DNA of 5,758 nucleotides from a bacterium (GTDB taxonomy: Bacteria > CSSED10-310 > JAJRTK01). Shown piece by piece: positions 1-5,552 of the stretch (the stretch's first letter is position 1; each line of letters starts with the position of its first letter). The notes under the pieces are model-generated. The model was given only the letters and a program-made list of their open reading frames with translations, ran no database searches and was not told the origin of the DNA. The position numbers and the translations under genes are program-made. The stretch is taken from positions 1 through 5,758 of the forward strand of contig JAJRTK010000198.1 in the NCBI GenBank assembly GCA_024278345.1. The letters run 5' to 3'.

Positions 1-1
1 C

Positions 2-1099
2 CTCCAGGCTTTCCGGAGAGCTGGCTTCGACGTGCTGGGCCTTGTCCACGAACCAACGGCCGCCGCCATCGAGTACGCCCATCTCCATCCCAGGTTCATT
101 CAAAAGGCGCCCCGCCACGTTTTGGTCTACGATTTGGGGGGCGGCACATTCGATGCCTCCGTAGTTCGAGTCGAAGCGGAACAGATCCAGGTGCTCGTTT
201 CCAACGGCCTGGAACGGCTGGGCGGAGACGACTTCGACCAGGTGATGCTGGAGCTCGCCCTGGAAAAAGCTGGGATTCCCTCCGAGCAAGTTCCCGAGGA
301 GCTTTTCCCGATCCTCCTCATGCGCTGCAAGGATCTCAAGGAGGCAATCCGCGGAACCACGAAGAAATGGTATCTTGATCTGGAAGAGCTCGGCTGCGAG
401 GATATCCCGCTCTACACCGCTGAGTACTATGATCGATGCCAGCCTTTAGTGGAGAAGACGATCCGCAAGACCGACGAGGTGATTGAAGCCGCCGGCCTGG
501 AAGCTCTGGGCAGCATCAATGCTTTGCTCCTTGCCGGTGGCGGTTCCCAGCTCCCCCTGGTTCGCCGTGCCCTCAAGGCCCTTGTGGGGCGAAGGCTCAA
601 AAGCGCGCCCCAGCCCTTTGCCACCACGGCCGTGGGACTTGCCGTCCATGCCGATTTGGCATCTTCGAGGCCGGTCTTCGATCGCCTGAGCCGCCATTTC
701 GGAGTGTGGCGCGAGTCGGATGCCGGGCGAGTCCGGATCTTTGACACCCTCTTTTCAAGGGGAACACCACTGCCGTCCCGAGGCCAAAAACCGTTGGAAC
801 GAGTCCGCTACTACCATCCCGCCCACAACGTGGGCCACTTCCAATTCGAGGAGTGTACCGGCGTTTCGGCCAATGGCCGCCAATTGGAGCATTCCACGGC
901 CTGGAACAAGATCCTCTTCCCCTTCGATGCGAAGCTGGGACCCAATGAACCTTTGGAAAACCTTCCCGTGGAGCGTTCCGAGCATTTTTCCGATTGCCTG
1001 GCCACCGAACGGTATCTGTGTGACGAGCGGGGTATCATTACCGTGGAGATCAGCCGCGACACTCCGCCGCTGGAACGAAAATATATGCTCTATCGCTAG
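2..1099 (+). CDS. Hsp70/DnaK-family chaperone-like ATPase, 5'-truncated by window edge, no C-terminal lid
   Basis: This is the C-terminal 365 residues of an Hsp70-family protein. The frame is open to the left edge, so the GTG at 32 is an internal Val codon rather than the start, and about 130 N-terminal residues lie outside. Visible ATPase signatures, numbered in the fragment, are GFDVLGLVHEPTAAAIEY (8-25), the phosphate-2 motif VYDLGGGTFD (42-51), GLERLGGDDFD (69-79) and the adenosine-site loop LLLAGGGSQLPLVRRAL (175-191). A short beta substrate-binding-like part follows, with RGTPLP (253-258) corresponding to DnaK PRNTTIP and GIITVEIS (344-351) corresponding to GILNVSA. The protein ends 14 residues later, so the helical lid of DnaK is absent. 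The usual DnaK linker (DLLLLDV) is not recognisable. It is probably a cytosolic, ATP-dependent specialised Hsp70 of about 500 residues rather than housekeeping DnaK. Its client is unknown. The next gene starts 45 bases downstream on the same strand. Confidence 0.9.
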   Translation, partial: LQAFRRAGFDVLGLVHEPTAAAIEYAHLHPRFIQKAPRHVLVYDLGGGTFDASVVRVEAEQIQVLVSNGLERLGGDDFDQVMLELALEKAGIPSEQVPEELFPILLMRCKDLKEAIRGTTKKWYLDLEELGCEDIPLYTAEYYDRCQPLVEKTIRKTDEVIEAAGLEALGSINALLLAGGGSQLPLVRRALKALVGRRLKSAPQPFATTAVGLAVHADLASSRPVFDRLSRHFGVWRESDAGRVRIFDTLFSRGTPLPSRGQKPLERVRYYHPAHNVGHFQFEECTGVSANGRQLEHSTAWNKILFPFDAKLGPNEPLENLPVERSEHFSDCLATERYLCDERGIITVEISRDTPPLERKYMLYR

Positions 1100-1130
1100 C
1101 GGGTGGAAGGGCGCGACACCACCAAAAATT

Positions 1131-1136
1131 GAGAGG
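1131..1136 (+). promoter_or_regulatory. Ribosome binding site of the methyltransferase gene
   Basis: GAGAGG lies 8 bases before the ATG at 1145, a normal Shine-Dalgarno distance. It supports that ATG, which is also where similarity to the Plasmodium enzyme begins. No clear promoter is visible in the 45-base gap after the Hsp70 stop, so co-transcription with the Hsp70 gene is plausible. Confidence 0.5.
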
Positions 1137-1144
1137 CTCTGCGC

Positions 1145-1906
1145 ATGCACTTGGAATCCAGTTTCTTGGACAAGGGCCAGTACACCACTGCCGGAATCCT
1201 GAAATACGAAGCGGTCTTCGGCGAAAACTTCATCAGCACTGGCGGCGCCAAGACCACTGCCGAAATCTTGCCACTCCTGGGGCTCCAGCCGGGGATGCGG
1301 GTTCTGGACATCGGCTGCGGGATCGGGGGCTCAGCCTTTCAAATGGCCCGGGATTACGGAGTCCACGTTCTTGGTGTCGATCTTTCCAAGAACATGCTGA
1401 CCCTGGCGCGTCAGCGCTGCCAAAAGGCCGGCCTGGAGCATCTTATTTCCTTTGAGCACGGCAATATTCTGGACGATGACAGGCAAGAAGTTTTCGACGT
1501 TGTGTACAGTCGCGACGCCTTCCTGCATATCCACGACAAGAAACGGCTCTTGCAGGTGATCCGCCGCCTCCTCCGCTCCGGGGGACGGCTGGTTTTTACC
1601 GATTACCTGTGCGGTGCGCGGCCGTGGAGCCGGGGCTTTGAGGAGTACGTCCGCCAGCGGAGCTACGATCTTCGAACCCTGGAGGGATATGAATCTCTTT
1701 TGATGGAAGCGGGGTTTGCTGGAATCAACGCAAAGGACCAAACGGATCGGTTTGTTGAGATTCTCAGGGAAGAGCTTGCCACCATGGTCTCCGCGAAGCT
1801 GGATCCCGGGGATTTCCGGGAACTTGGTCAAAGCTGGAGGGACAAGATCCATCGCGCTATCCAGGGGGACCAGCGGTGGGGTTTGTTTGTGGCGGTAAGT
1901 CCTTGA
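1145..1906 (+). CDS. Phosphoethanolamine N-methyltransferase (PfPMT-like, single domain)
   Basis: This is a class I SAM-dependent methyltransferase of 253 residues, with no signal peptide or membrane segment, so it should be cytosolic. It probably methylates phosphoethanolamine three times to phosphocholine (EC 2.1.1.103). The SAM motif I is VLDIGCGIGG (53-62), followed by the acidic motif LGVDLS (76-81) and GNILDDD (106-112). Aligned from memory with Plasmodium falciparum PMT (266 residues), it matches almost end to end. FLDKGQYTTAG matches the segment around PfPMT Tyr19, and YEAVFGENFISTGG matches YEFIFGENYISSGG. The phosphobase-site and catalytic residues all have counterparts: Tyr13 (PfPMT Y19), Tyr21 (Y27), Asp124 (D128), His128 (H132), Tyr154 (Y160), Tyr168 (Y175), Arg172 (R179), Tyr174 (Y181) and Lys234 (K247). 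The C-terminal QRWGLF matches QRWGYF. Bacterial PmtA/Pcs-type enzymes that act on phosphatidylethanolamine lipids do not share this pattern. A sarcosine/glycine methyltransferase is a less likely alternative. Substrate assignment is inferred from residue conservation. Confidence 0.85.
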   Translation: MHLESSFLDKGQYTTAGILKYEAVFGENFISTGGAKTTAEILPLLGLQPGMRVLDIGCGIGGSAFQMARDYGVHVLGVDLSKNMLTLARQRCQKAGLEHLISFEHGNILDDDRQEVFDVVYSRDAFLHIHDKKRLLQVIRRLLRSGGRLVFTDYLCGARPWSRGFEEYVRQRSYDLRTLEGYESLLMEAGFAGINAKDQTDRFVEILREELATMVSAKLDPGDFRELGQSWRDKIHRAIQGDQRWGLFVAVSP

Positions 1907-1909
1907 GAG

Positions 1910-1939
1910 CCGGTCAACCGGGAGCGGGGGTCTTTTTTT
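1910..1939 (+). terminator. Weak candidate terminator after the methyltransferase gene
   Basis: Four bases after the methyltransferase stop, CCGG (1910-1913) can pair with CCGG (1918-1921) around a TCAA loop. A T7 run follows at 1933-1939. The stem is only 4 bp and is separated from the T run by 11 mostly G bases, so it departs from a textbook intrinsic terminator. A G8 run follows directly (1940-1947). Transcription probably ends or slows here, because a separate promoter is visible for the next gene. Confidence 0.3.
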
Positions 1940-1997
1940 GGGGGGGGAGGCGTCTTGGGGGCATTGAGCCCAGGTGAAGGGTGGTGGGGTGCGAGTG

Positions 1998-2019
1998 GCG
2001 GCGGACGGATTGCCGCCGC
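1998..2019. repeat. GC-rich inverted repeat upstream of the sulfatase-fold gene
   Basis: GCGGCGG (1998-2004) is perfectly complementary to CCGCCGC (2013-2019) across an 8-base loop. It has no T tail, and lies 43 bases upstream of the proposed -35 box. It could be a DNA site or a structure in a read-through transcript. No function can be assigned. Confidence 0.4.
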
Positions 2020-2030
2020 GACGAGCGGAA

Positions 2031-2050
2031 CTCAACACAACTGAACACAA
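2031..2050. repeat. 10-bp tandem direct repeat upstream of promoter
   Basis: CTCAACACAA (2031-2040) is followed immediately by CTGAACACAA (2041-2050), with 9 of 10 bases identical. The 10-bp period places both copies on one DNA face, and the pair ends 11 bases before the proposed -35 box, a position suited to an activator. Binding by a regulator is inference. Confidence 0.45.
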
Positions 2051-2061
2051 GGGAGTACATC

Positions 2062-2090
2062 TGGACTTTGCCCTTTGGGCGTTTTATCAT
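2062..2090 (+). promoter_or_regulatory. Sigma-70-like promoter for the sulfatase-fold gene
   Basis: TGGACT (2062-2067, 4 of 6 to TTGACA) and TATCAT (2085-2090, 5 of 6 to TATAAT) are separated by exactly 17 bases. Transcription would start near 2097, giving a leader of about 118 bases to the ATG at 2215. This location argues against translation starting at 1981. Confidence 0.5.
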
Positions 2091-2201
2091 TCGTTTTTGC
2101 GGGACGCCGCGGCTCATGGGGAAGGACGGTTGGAGTTGGCTGGAAGGCCAGAGTGCTTGTTGCGTCCATGAGGCGGGGAGCGGAAGTCGCGGAAAGATGA
2201 T

Positions 2202-2205
2202 GGAG
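2202..2205 (+). promoter_or_regulatory. Ribosome binding site that decides the sulfatase-fold start
   Basis: GGAG lies 9 bases before the ATG at 2215, which begins a clean signal peptide. Other in-frame ATGs at 2197 and 2200 have only GGAAAG (2191-2196) directly or almost directly abutting them, which is too close to serve well. They would add six or five residues and would not change the mature protein. Confidence 0.45.
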
Positions 2206-2214
2206 CCAGGGAGA

Positions 2215-3663
2215 ATGGAACGTCGTTTTGGGGCATTGTTGGCGGTCGTGGCCCTCTTGGCTCCGACGTGGGCGGGTTTGCGGCTTGTTCACGGAGAAGA
2301 GGTCCGTGATCTGCCGAATGTCGTGATTTTTCTCATCGACACGCTTCGTGCGGATCGCCTTGGAGGGTACGGCTATCCCGTGGCGACCTCGCCCAATATC
2401 GATGCGCTGGCCCGGGAAGGGGTCCTCTTTCGGCAGGCTCACGGGGCGGCGCCCTGGACGCTTCCTTCCATCGTCTCTCTCTTGACCTCGACCTTCCCGT
2501 GCGAACACCGGATTTTGGCGGACGGTCAGAAACTTTCCAGCAAACAGGAGCCTTTGGCCGAGCGATTGAAGCGAATCGGATACAGGACAGCGGCATTTTA
2601 CGCGAATCCCTATGCCGGAAAAATCTCGGGCCTCCGCAGAGGTTACGATTCTTCGCGGCAACGGCAACAGACAGGAGGCTTGATTGTTTGGCAGTGGCTG
2701 GAAACCGAAGACCCGCGCAACTTTTTCCTGTACATCCATAATGGCGAGCCGCACAATCCCTATCTGAAGCGCCAGCAATGGATGCGCATTTTTGGCGGAG
2801 TTTCCAAGGCCGTGAGTCGATCTCTGGGCCTTGAGACGAGACAGCTCCGGCGGTTGACTCGTTGGGACTTCAGGAATCGTGTGCCAATAGGAACGACGGA
2901 CAACTCCAAGGCACAAAGGCGGCTCATCGGCAACCTGGATCGCCGGCGTGGAGATTATTCGATCCTCTACGACGGAAGTGTCCGTCTGGCGGATAGCCGA
3001 GTGGGCGAAGTTCTCGACGTCTTGCGGCAGCGGGGAATCCTGGATGAGACGCTTTTCATTCTGCTGTCCGATCACGGAGAGGAGTTTGGCGAACATGGTG
3101 GCTGGCTCCACGATCAGTCGGTCTACGAAGAGCTCATTCGCGTCCCCATGGTTTTGCGGTTTCCAGGGCGCCAGTTCGCTGGCCGGATCGTGGGCGAACC
3201 GGTGTCGCTCGTGGACGTGCTCCCGACGATTGCCGACTTTCTTCGTCGGCCACGGATTGCCAGTGCCGCCCGAGGCCGAAGTCTGATGCCGCTCATTCGC
3301 GGTGAAGCCTCCGAGGCCTCAGCGGGCTCCGGCATCTTGGCCATGCGCCTGAACAAGAAAAAGTACTATCGGCCATTCAAGGAGAGCCGGGGCGACAAGA
3401 ATGTCCTCGTCCGCCATGGCCAATGGAAAGGGATTTGGAATGCCGAGGTCGGGACCTTGGAGCTCTACGATCTAAGGCGGGACCCCGGCGAGACAGATGA
3501 TCGGGCAGCGGAAAACAAGGCTTTGAGCGATTCGATGAAAAAAAAGGCAGCCTCCTGGTTGACCACCTGTGAAAGTCCGTGGGAAGAGACCGTTCCTTTG
3601 GTCGCTCCGGAGTTGGACAAGGAATCGGAAGCGGCCCTGCGGGCTCTGGGTTATATCGACTAG
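2215..3663 (+). CDS. Exported sulfatase-fold (alkaline phosphatase superfamily) hydrolase with Thr at the nucleophile position
   Basis: The protein has 482 residues. Residues 1-20 form a signal peptide: Arg3-Arg4, a hydrophobic core FGALLAVVALLAP, and possible cleavage after TWA (20) or VHG (27). The mature enzyme should therefore be periplasmic or secreted. The sulfatase domain (PF00884-type) begins at PNVVIFLIDTLRADRLGGYG (34-53), with metal ligand Asp42. The active-site element is APWTLPSIVSLLTS (79-92). Thr82 occupies the site of the formylglycine Cys/Ser and Ile86 replaces the Arg of C/S-x-P-S-R, so classical FGly maturation is not possible. Further conserved parts are IHNGEPHNPY (174-183), YDGSVRLADSRVGEVLDVL (252-270), the metal site LLSDHGEEFGEHG (283-295, Asp286/His287), VPMVLRFPG (310-318), ELYDLRRDPGE (416-426) and the C-terminal LRALGYID. 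Thr nucleophiles occur in phosphoethanolamine and glycerol-phosphate transferases of this superfamily, so a phosphodiesterase or transferase is as likely as a sulfatase. The substrate is unknown. Its stop overlaps that of ftcD. Confidence 0.88.
   Translation: MERRFGALLAVVALLAPTWAGLRLVHGEEVRDLPNVVIFLIDTLRADRLGGYGYPVATSPNIDALAREGVLFRQAHGAAPWTLPSIVSLLTSTFPCEHRILADGQKLSSKQEPLAERLKRIGYRTAAFYANPYAGKISGLRRGYDSSRQRQQTGGLIVWQWLETEDPRNFFLYIHNGEPHNPYLKRQQWMRIFGGVSKAVSRSLGLETRQLRRLTRWDFRNRVPIGTTDNSKAQRRLIGNLDRRRGDYSILYDGSVRLADSRVGEVLDVLRQRGILDETLFILLSDHGEEFGEHGGWLHDQSVYEELIRVPMVLRFPGRQFAGRIVGEPVSLVDVLPTIADFLRRPRIASAARGRSLMPLIRGEASEASAGSGILAMRLNKKKYYRPFKESRGDKNVLVRHGQWKGIWNAEVGTLELYDLRRDPGETDDRAAENKALSDSMKKKAASWLTTCESPWEETVPLVAPELDKESEAALRALGYID
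3660..3663. other. CTAG shared by two convergent stop codons
   Basis: The self-complementary CTAG supplies TAG to the plus-strand gene (3661-3663) and TAG to the minus-strand gene (3662 down to 3660). The two coding regions therefore overlap tail to tail by four bases. No space remains for an intergenic terminator. Confidence 0.95.
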
Positions 3664-5495
3664 CGGCTTGAGTCGGAGACCCGTTGGTCGATGTCGTCCC
3701 GGAGTTGCCTTGCTTTCTGGACGAGATCGTTAAGCTCTTCGGCCATCATGGCACGAAACTCTTCATCCCGGATGGAAGGAAGGTTGACCCGGACATTGTA
3801 GACGGCGCCTTCGACGCCGGCACAGGCCATCAGAGCGGCGACCCCGCCGTCGGTGATGGATGCGGTGTTTCCCTTTTTCACCACGATAAGAGCCAGCTCC
3901 AGCGCTTGGAGGCAGAGCTTTGCCGTCTCGAGAGGGACTTTGGAGGCCGCCTTGTAACCCTCCTGGATCGCCCTTCGCCGCCGCTCCTTTTGCTCCGGTC
4001 CGCCGGATGGAAGGCGCATGGCTTCCAGTACTGAGTTGAAGGCCTCCGTGTCCGTGTCCACGGCTCCCGAGAGTTTTTGCTGGATGGCCTGCGTTTTGAG
4101 GGCGACTTCATTGAGCTCGCCATAGACTTCTTCGTATCCTTCCTTGCCCACGGTGAGATTCGCCACCATGCCAGCCAGAGCGGCTCCAAGTGCTCCCGCC
4201 AGGGCCGCCACGCTTCCGCCGCCGGGGGCCGGAGATTCCCGGGAAACCTCATCCACGAAATCCCTTGCCGAGAGGGACATAAGGCAGCGAGCAGGCCTCT
4301 CTGGAAGGCCGATGACCTTTTTCTCGATCTCGAAGGGGGCCACTTCGGAAAACCCCATGGAACGAACCGCCACGTCCAGAATATCCCGCCAGGGCAACCC
4401 CTTGGGGCCGCCGTATCGGTCGATGTAGTAGAGCCCGGCATCGTAGAGTGCCTGGAAAGGTACCAGGCCTACAATCTCTGACCCCGTCACCACAAGGCCG
4501 CGCTCGTGAGCCAGCCGCCGGCAAGCCTCCAAGACTTCGTGAACGGGCGTGGCGTAGATGTTTGTGAGGTTCATGGTGATCTGGGCGCAGCCATATTCCT
4601 CGATCACCCAGCCGGTGGCCTTGCAGTGATCGAAGAGACCGGGAGCCTTCACCGGGCGCCCTTCGAGGCCATCGATAGGCTGATTCCAGAGTTTCAGGAA
4701 AACCGGCCAGTTGAAATCGTGCTTCGCCCTGTAATGCTGGCGGAGGGTGTCAGTGGTTTCAGCGATTTCGTGGCACATTCCGCAGGGCAAGATCCGCTTG
4801 CTTGGAGAATAGCGGAGAATCTCGCCTCGGAAATAGTGGGGGTGAATGTTTCCCCGTCGAACAGAGCGTCCCTTCTTTCGGATGGCGAAGGCGATATCGA
4901 TGGCGTGCCGTTTGTCCCGGGTATTGAGGTTGATGTTATAGGCGACCAGAAATTCTCGGGCCCCGATAGTGACGACGCCGGTTCGGGCGGCCTGATCGTT
5001 CCATTGTGCGGGTCCGAAGTCCGGTGCCCAGTGGGGATCGGCCAGCTTCTTGGGAAGGGCTTCGTACTCGCCCTGGCGGACGTAGGCCAGGTTTTTCCGT
5101 TCCGGGCGTAGGGCGGCCTGCTCGTACAGGTAGACCGGGATACCGAGTTCATCGCCCACGCGCTTTCCAAGGGTTCTTGCGAGTTTCGCGCAATCCTCCA
5201 TTGTCACGCCCGACACGGGGACGAAGGGGCAGACATCCACGGCTCCGTGACGGGCATGTGCGCCTCTATGTTTTCGCATGTCGATGAGGTCCGCCGCCGT
5301 TTCAATGACGCGGAACGCGCCCTCCAGGACGGCCTCAGGCGGCCCCACGAAGGTGAGCACGGTCCGGTTGGTGTCGGCGCCGGGATCGACATCAAGAACG
5401 CGGACGTAATCGGTGGCCGCCGCGGCCTGAGCAATGGCGTCGATGACGGATTGATCGCGGCCTTCACTGAAGTTGGGTACGCATTCGACAAGCAA
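3660..5495 (-). CDS. ftcD: Bifunctional glutamate formimidoyltransferase / formimidoyltetrahydrofolate cyclodeaminase
   Basis: FtcD acts at the end of histidine breakdown. It transfers the formimino group from N-formimino-L-glutamate to THF, then releases ammonia to give 5,10-methenyl-THF, in the cytosol. The N-terminal formiminotransferase half begins at once with LVECVPNFSEGRD (2-14), then DTNRTVLTFVG (41-51), RGAHARHGAVDVCPFVPVSG (77-96, where His80 corresponds to catalytic His82 of the porcine enzyme), LVAYNINLNT (183-192), ITMNLTN (306-312) and VTGSEIVGLVP (336-346). The cyclodeaminase domain runs from about 407 to 600, with FVDEVSRESPAPGGGSVAAL (413-432) and GNTASITDGGVAALMA (542-557). 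The total of 611 residues exceeds the mammalian 541 by 70. The excess sits at about 211-286 and contains Cys238, Cys241, His254 and His259 in C2H2 zinc-finger spacing. Translation starts at TTG 5495: an in-frame TGA lies two codons upstream and the first conserved residues follow directly. No hut genes are in the window, so its pathway partners must lie elsewhere. Confidence 0.95.
   Translation of the reverse strand: MLVECVPNFSEGRDQSVIDAIAQAAAATDYVRVLDVDPGADTNRTVLTFVGPPEAVLEGAFRVIETAADLIDMRKHRGAHARHGAVDVCPFVPVSGVTMEDCAKLARTLGKRVGDELGIPVYLYEQAALRPERKNLAYVRQGEYEALPKKLADPHWAPDFGPAQWNDQAARTGVVTIGAREFLVAYNINLNTRDKRHAIDIAFAIRKKGRSVRRGNIHPHYFRGEILRYSPSKRILPCGMCHEIAETTDTLRQHYRAKHDFNWPVFLKLWNQPIDGLEGRPVKAPGLFDHCKATGWVIEEYGCAQITMNLTNIYATPVHEVLEACRRLAHERGLVVTGSEIVGLVPFQALYDAGLYYIDRYGGPKGLPWRDILDVAVRSMGFSEVAPFEIEKKVIGLPERPARCLMSLSARDFVDEVSRESPAPGGGSVAALAGALGAALAGMVANLTVGKEGYEEVYGELNEVALKTQAIQQKLSGAVDTDTEAFNSVLEAMRLPSGGPEQKERRRRAIQEGYKAASKVPLETAKLCLQALELALIVVKKGNTASITDGGVAALMACAGVEGAVYNVRVNLPSIRDEEFRAMMAEELNDLVQKARQLRDDIDQRVSDSSR
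4719..4784 (-). other. C2H2 zinc-finger-like motif inside FtcD insert
   Basis: These codons encode FtcD residues 238-259, in which Cys238-X2-Cys241-X12-His254-X4-His259 matches the canonical C2H2 zinc-finger spacing, with Leu251 near the usual hydrophobic core position. The surrounding insert (about residues 211-286, bases 4638-4865) lies between the strand-helix AFAIRKKGR and GLFDHCKATGWVIEEYG. Shorter inserts at this place occur in Bacteroidetes FtcD proteins, as I recall. Zinc binding is inferred from spacing only. Confidence 0.6.
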
Positions 5496-5498
5496 CGT

Positions 5499-5509
5499 TC
5501 ACCTTCCTT
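5499..5509 (-). promoter_or_regulatory. Strong ribosome binding site for the TTG start of ftcD
   Basis: On the minus strand AAGGAAGGTGA precedes the TTG at 5495, and the core GGAAGG (5507-5502) is 6 bases away. The TGA at its end is also the in-frame stop upstream of ftcD, so no upstream start is possible. A strong site compensating for a TTG start is a familiar arrangement. Confidence 0.7.
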
Positions 5510-5516
5510 TTCCAGG

Positions 5517-5544
5517 GGGATCGCGGGGCGAATCCCATTTTTTT
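5517..5544 (+). terminator. Intrinsic terminator-like hairpin on the plus strand within the ftcD leader
   Basis: GGGATCGC (5517-5524) pairs with GCGA-ATCCC (5528-5536), leaving one bulged A and a GGG loop. A T7 run follows after one base (5538-5544). This is a good intrinsic terminator for rightward transcription, although no plus-strand gene ends nearby: the closest upstream plus-strand gene ends at 3663. On the minus strand the same bases form a stem-loop in the ftcD mRNA leader, preceded by A7 and ending 8 bases before the Shine-Dalgarno. Confidence 0.55.
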
Positions 5545-5552
5545 GTAGGTGG

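Larger units (their letters stand above)
1907..2214. other. Intergenic region between methyltransferase and sulfatase-fold genes
   Basis: This 308-base stretch holds no convincing gene. The sulfatase frame stays open back to a GTG at 1981, but the predicted peptide from there to 2214 is Arg/Trp/Cys-rich, lacks family similarity and would bury the signal peptide 80 residues deep. A sigma-70-like promoter also lies inside it. Other contents are the T7-G8 tract (1933-1947), an inverted repeat GCGGCGG/CCGCCGC with an 8-base loop (1998-2004/2013-2019), and a 10-bp tandem repeat (2031-2050). Confidence 0.7.

Noticed and set aside
1102-1123. GGTGG/CCACC inverted repeat between the Hsp70 and methyltransferase genes as a terminator
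   Set aside because: It has a five-pair stem with a 12-base loop and no T tail. It does not support separating the two genes transcriptionally.
1331-2050. Minus-strand open frame of 239 codons opposite the methyltransferase gene
   Set aside because: There are no motifs and it is antisense to a well-conserved coding region, so it is a reading-frame shadow.
2070-2080. GCCC-TTT-GGGC hairpin followed by GTTTT as a terminator
   Set aside because: The stem is only 4 bp and it lies within the 17-base spacer of the better-supported promoter.
1981-2214. Upstream extension of the sulfatase-fold protein to a GTG at 1981 (78 extra residues)
   Set aside because: The added peptide resembles no family, a promoter with exact 17-base spacing lies inside it, and the signal peptide with a GGAG ribosome site starts at 2215.
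2032-3111. Long open frame (359 codons) on the minus strand opposite the sulfatase-fold gene
   Set aside because: Its translation has no recognisable motif and is rich in Arg/Pro/Ser. It lies entirely antisense to a clearly conserved gene, as expected from GC-rich codon bias.
4506-5111. Plus-strand open frame of 201 codons opposite ftcD
   Set aside because: The peptide mirrors ftcD codons and has no family signature. I considered an antisense gene but found no ribosome site or similarity.
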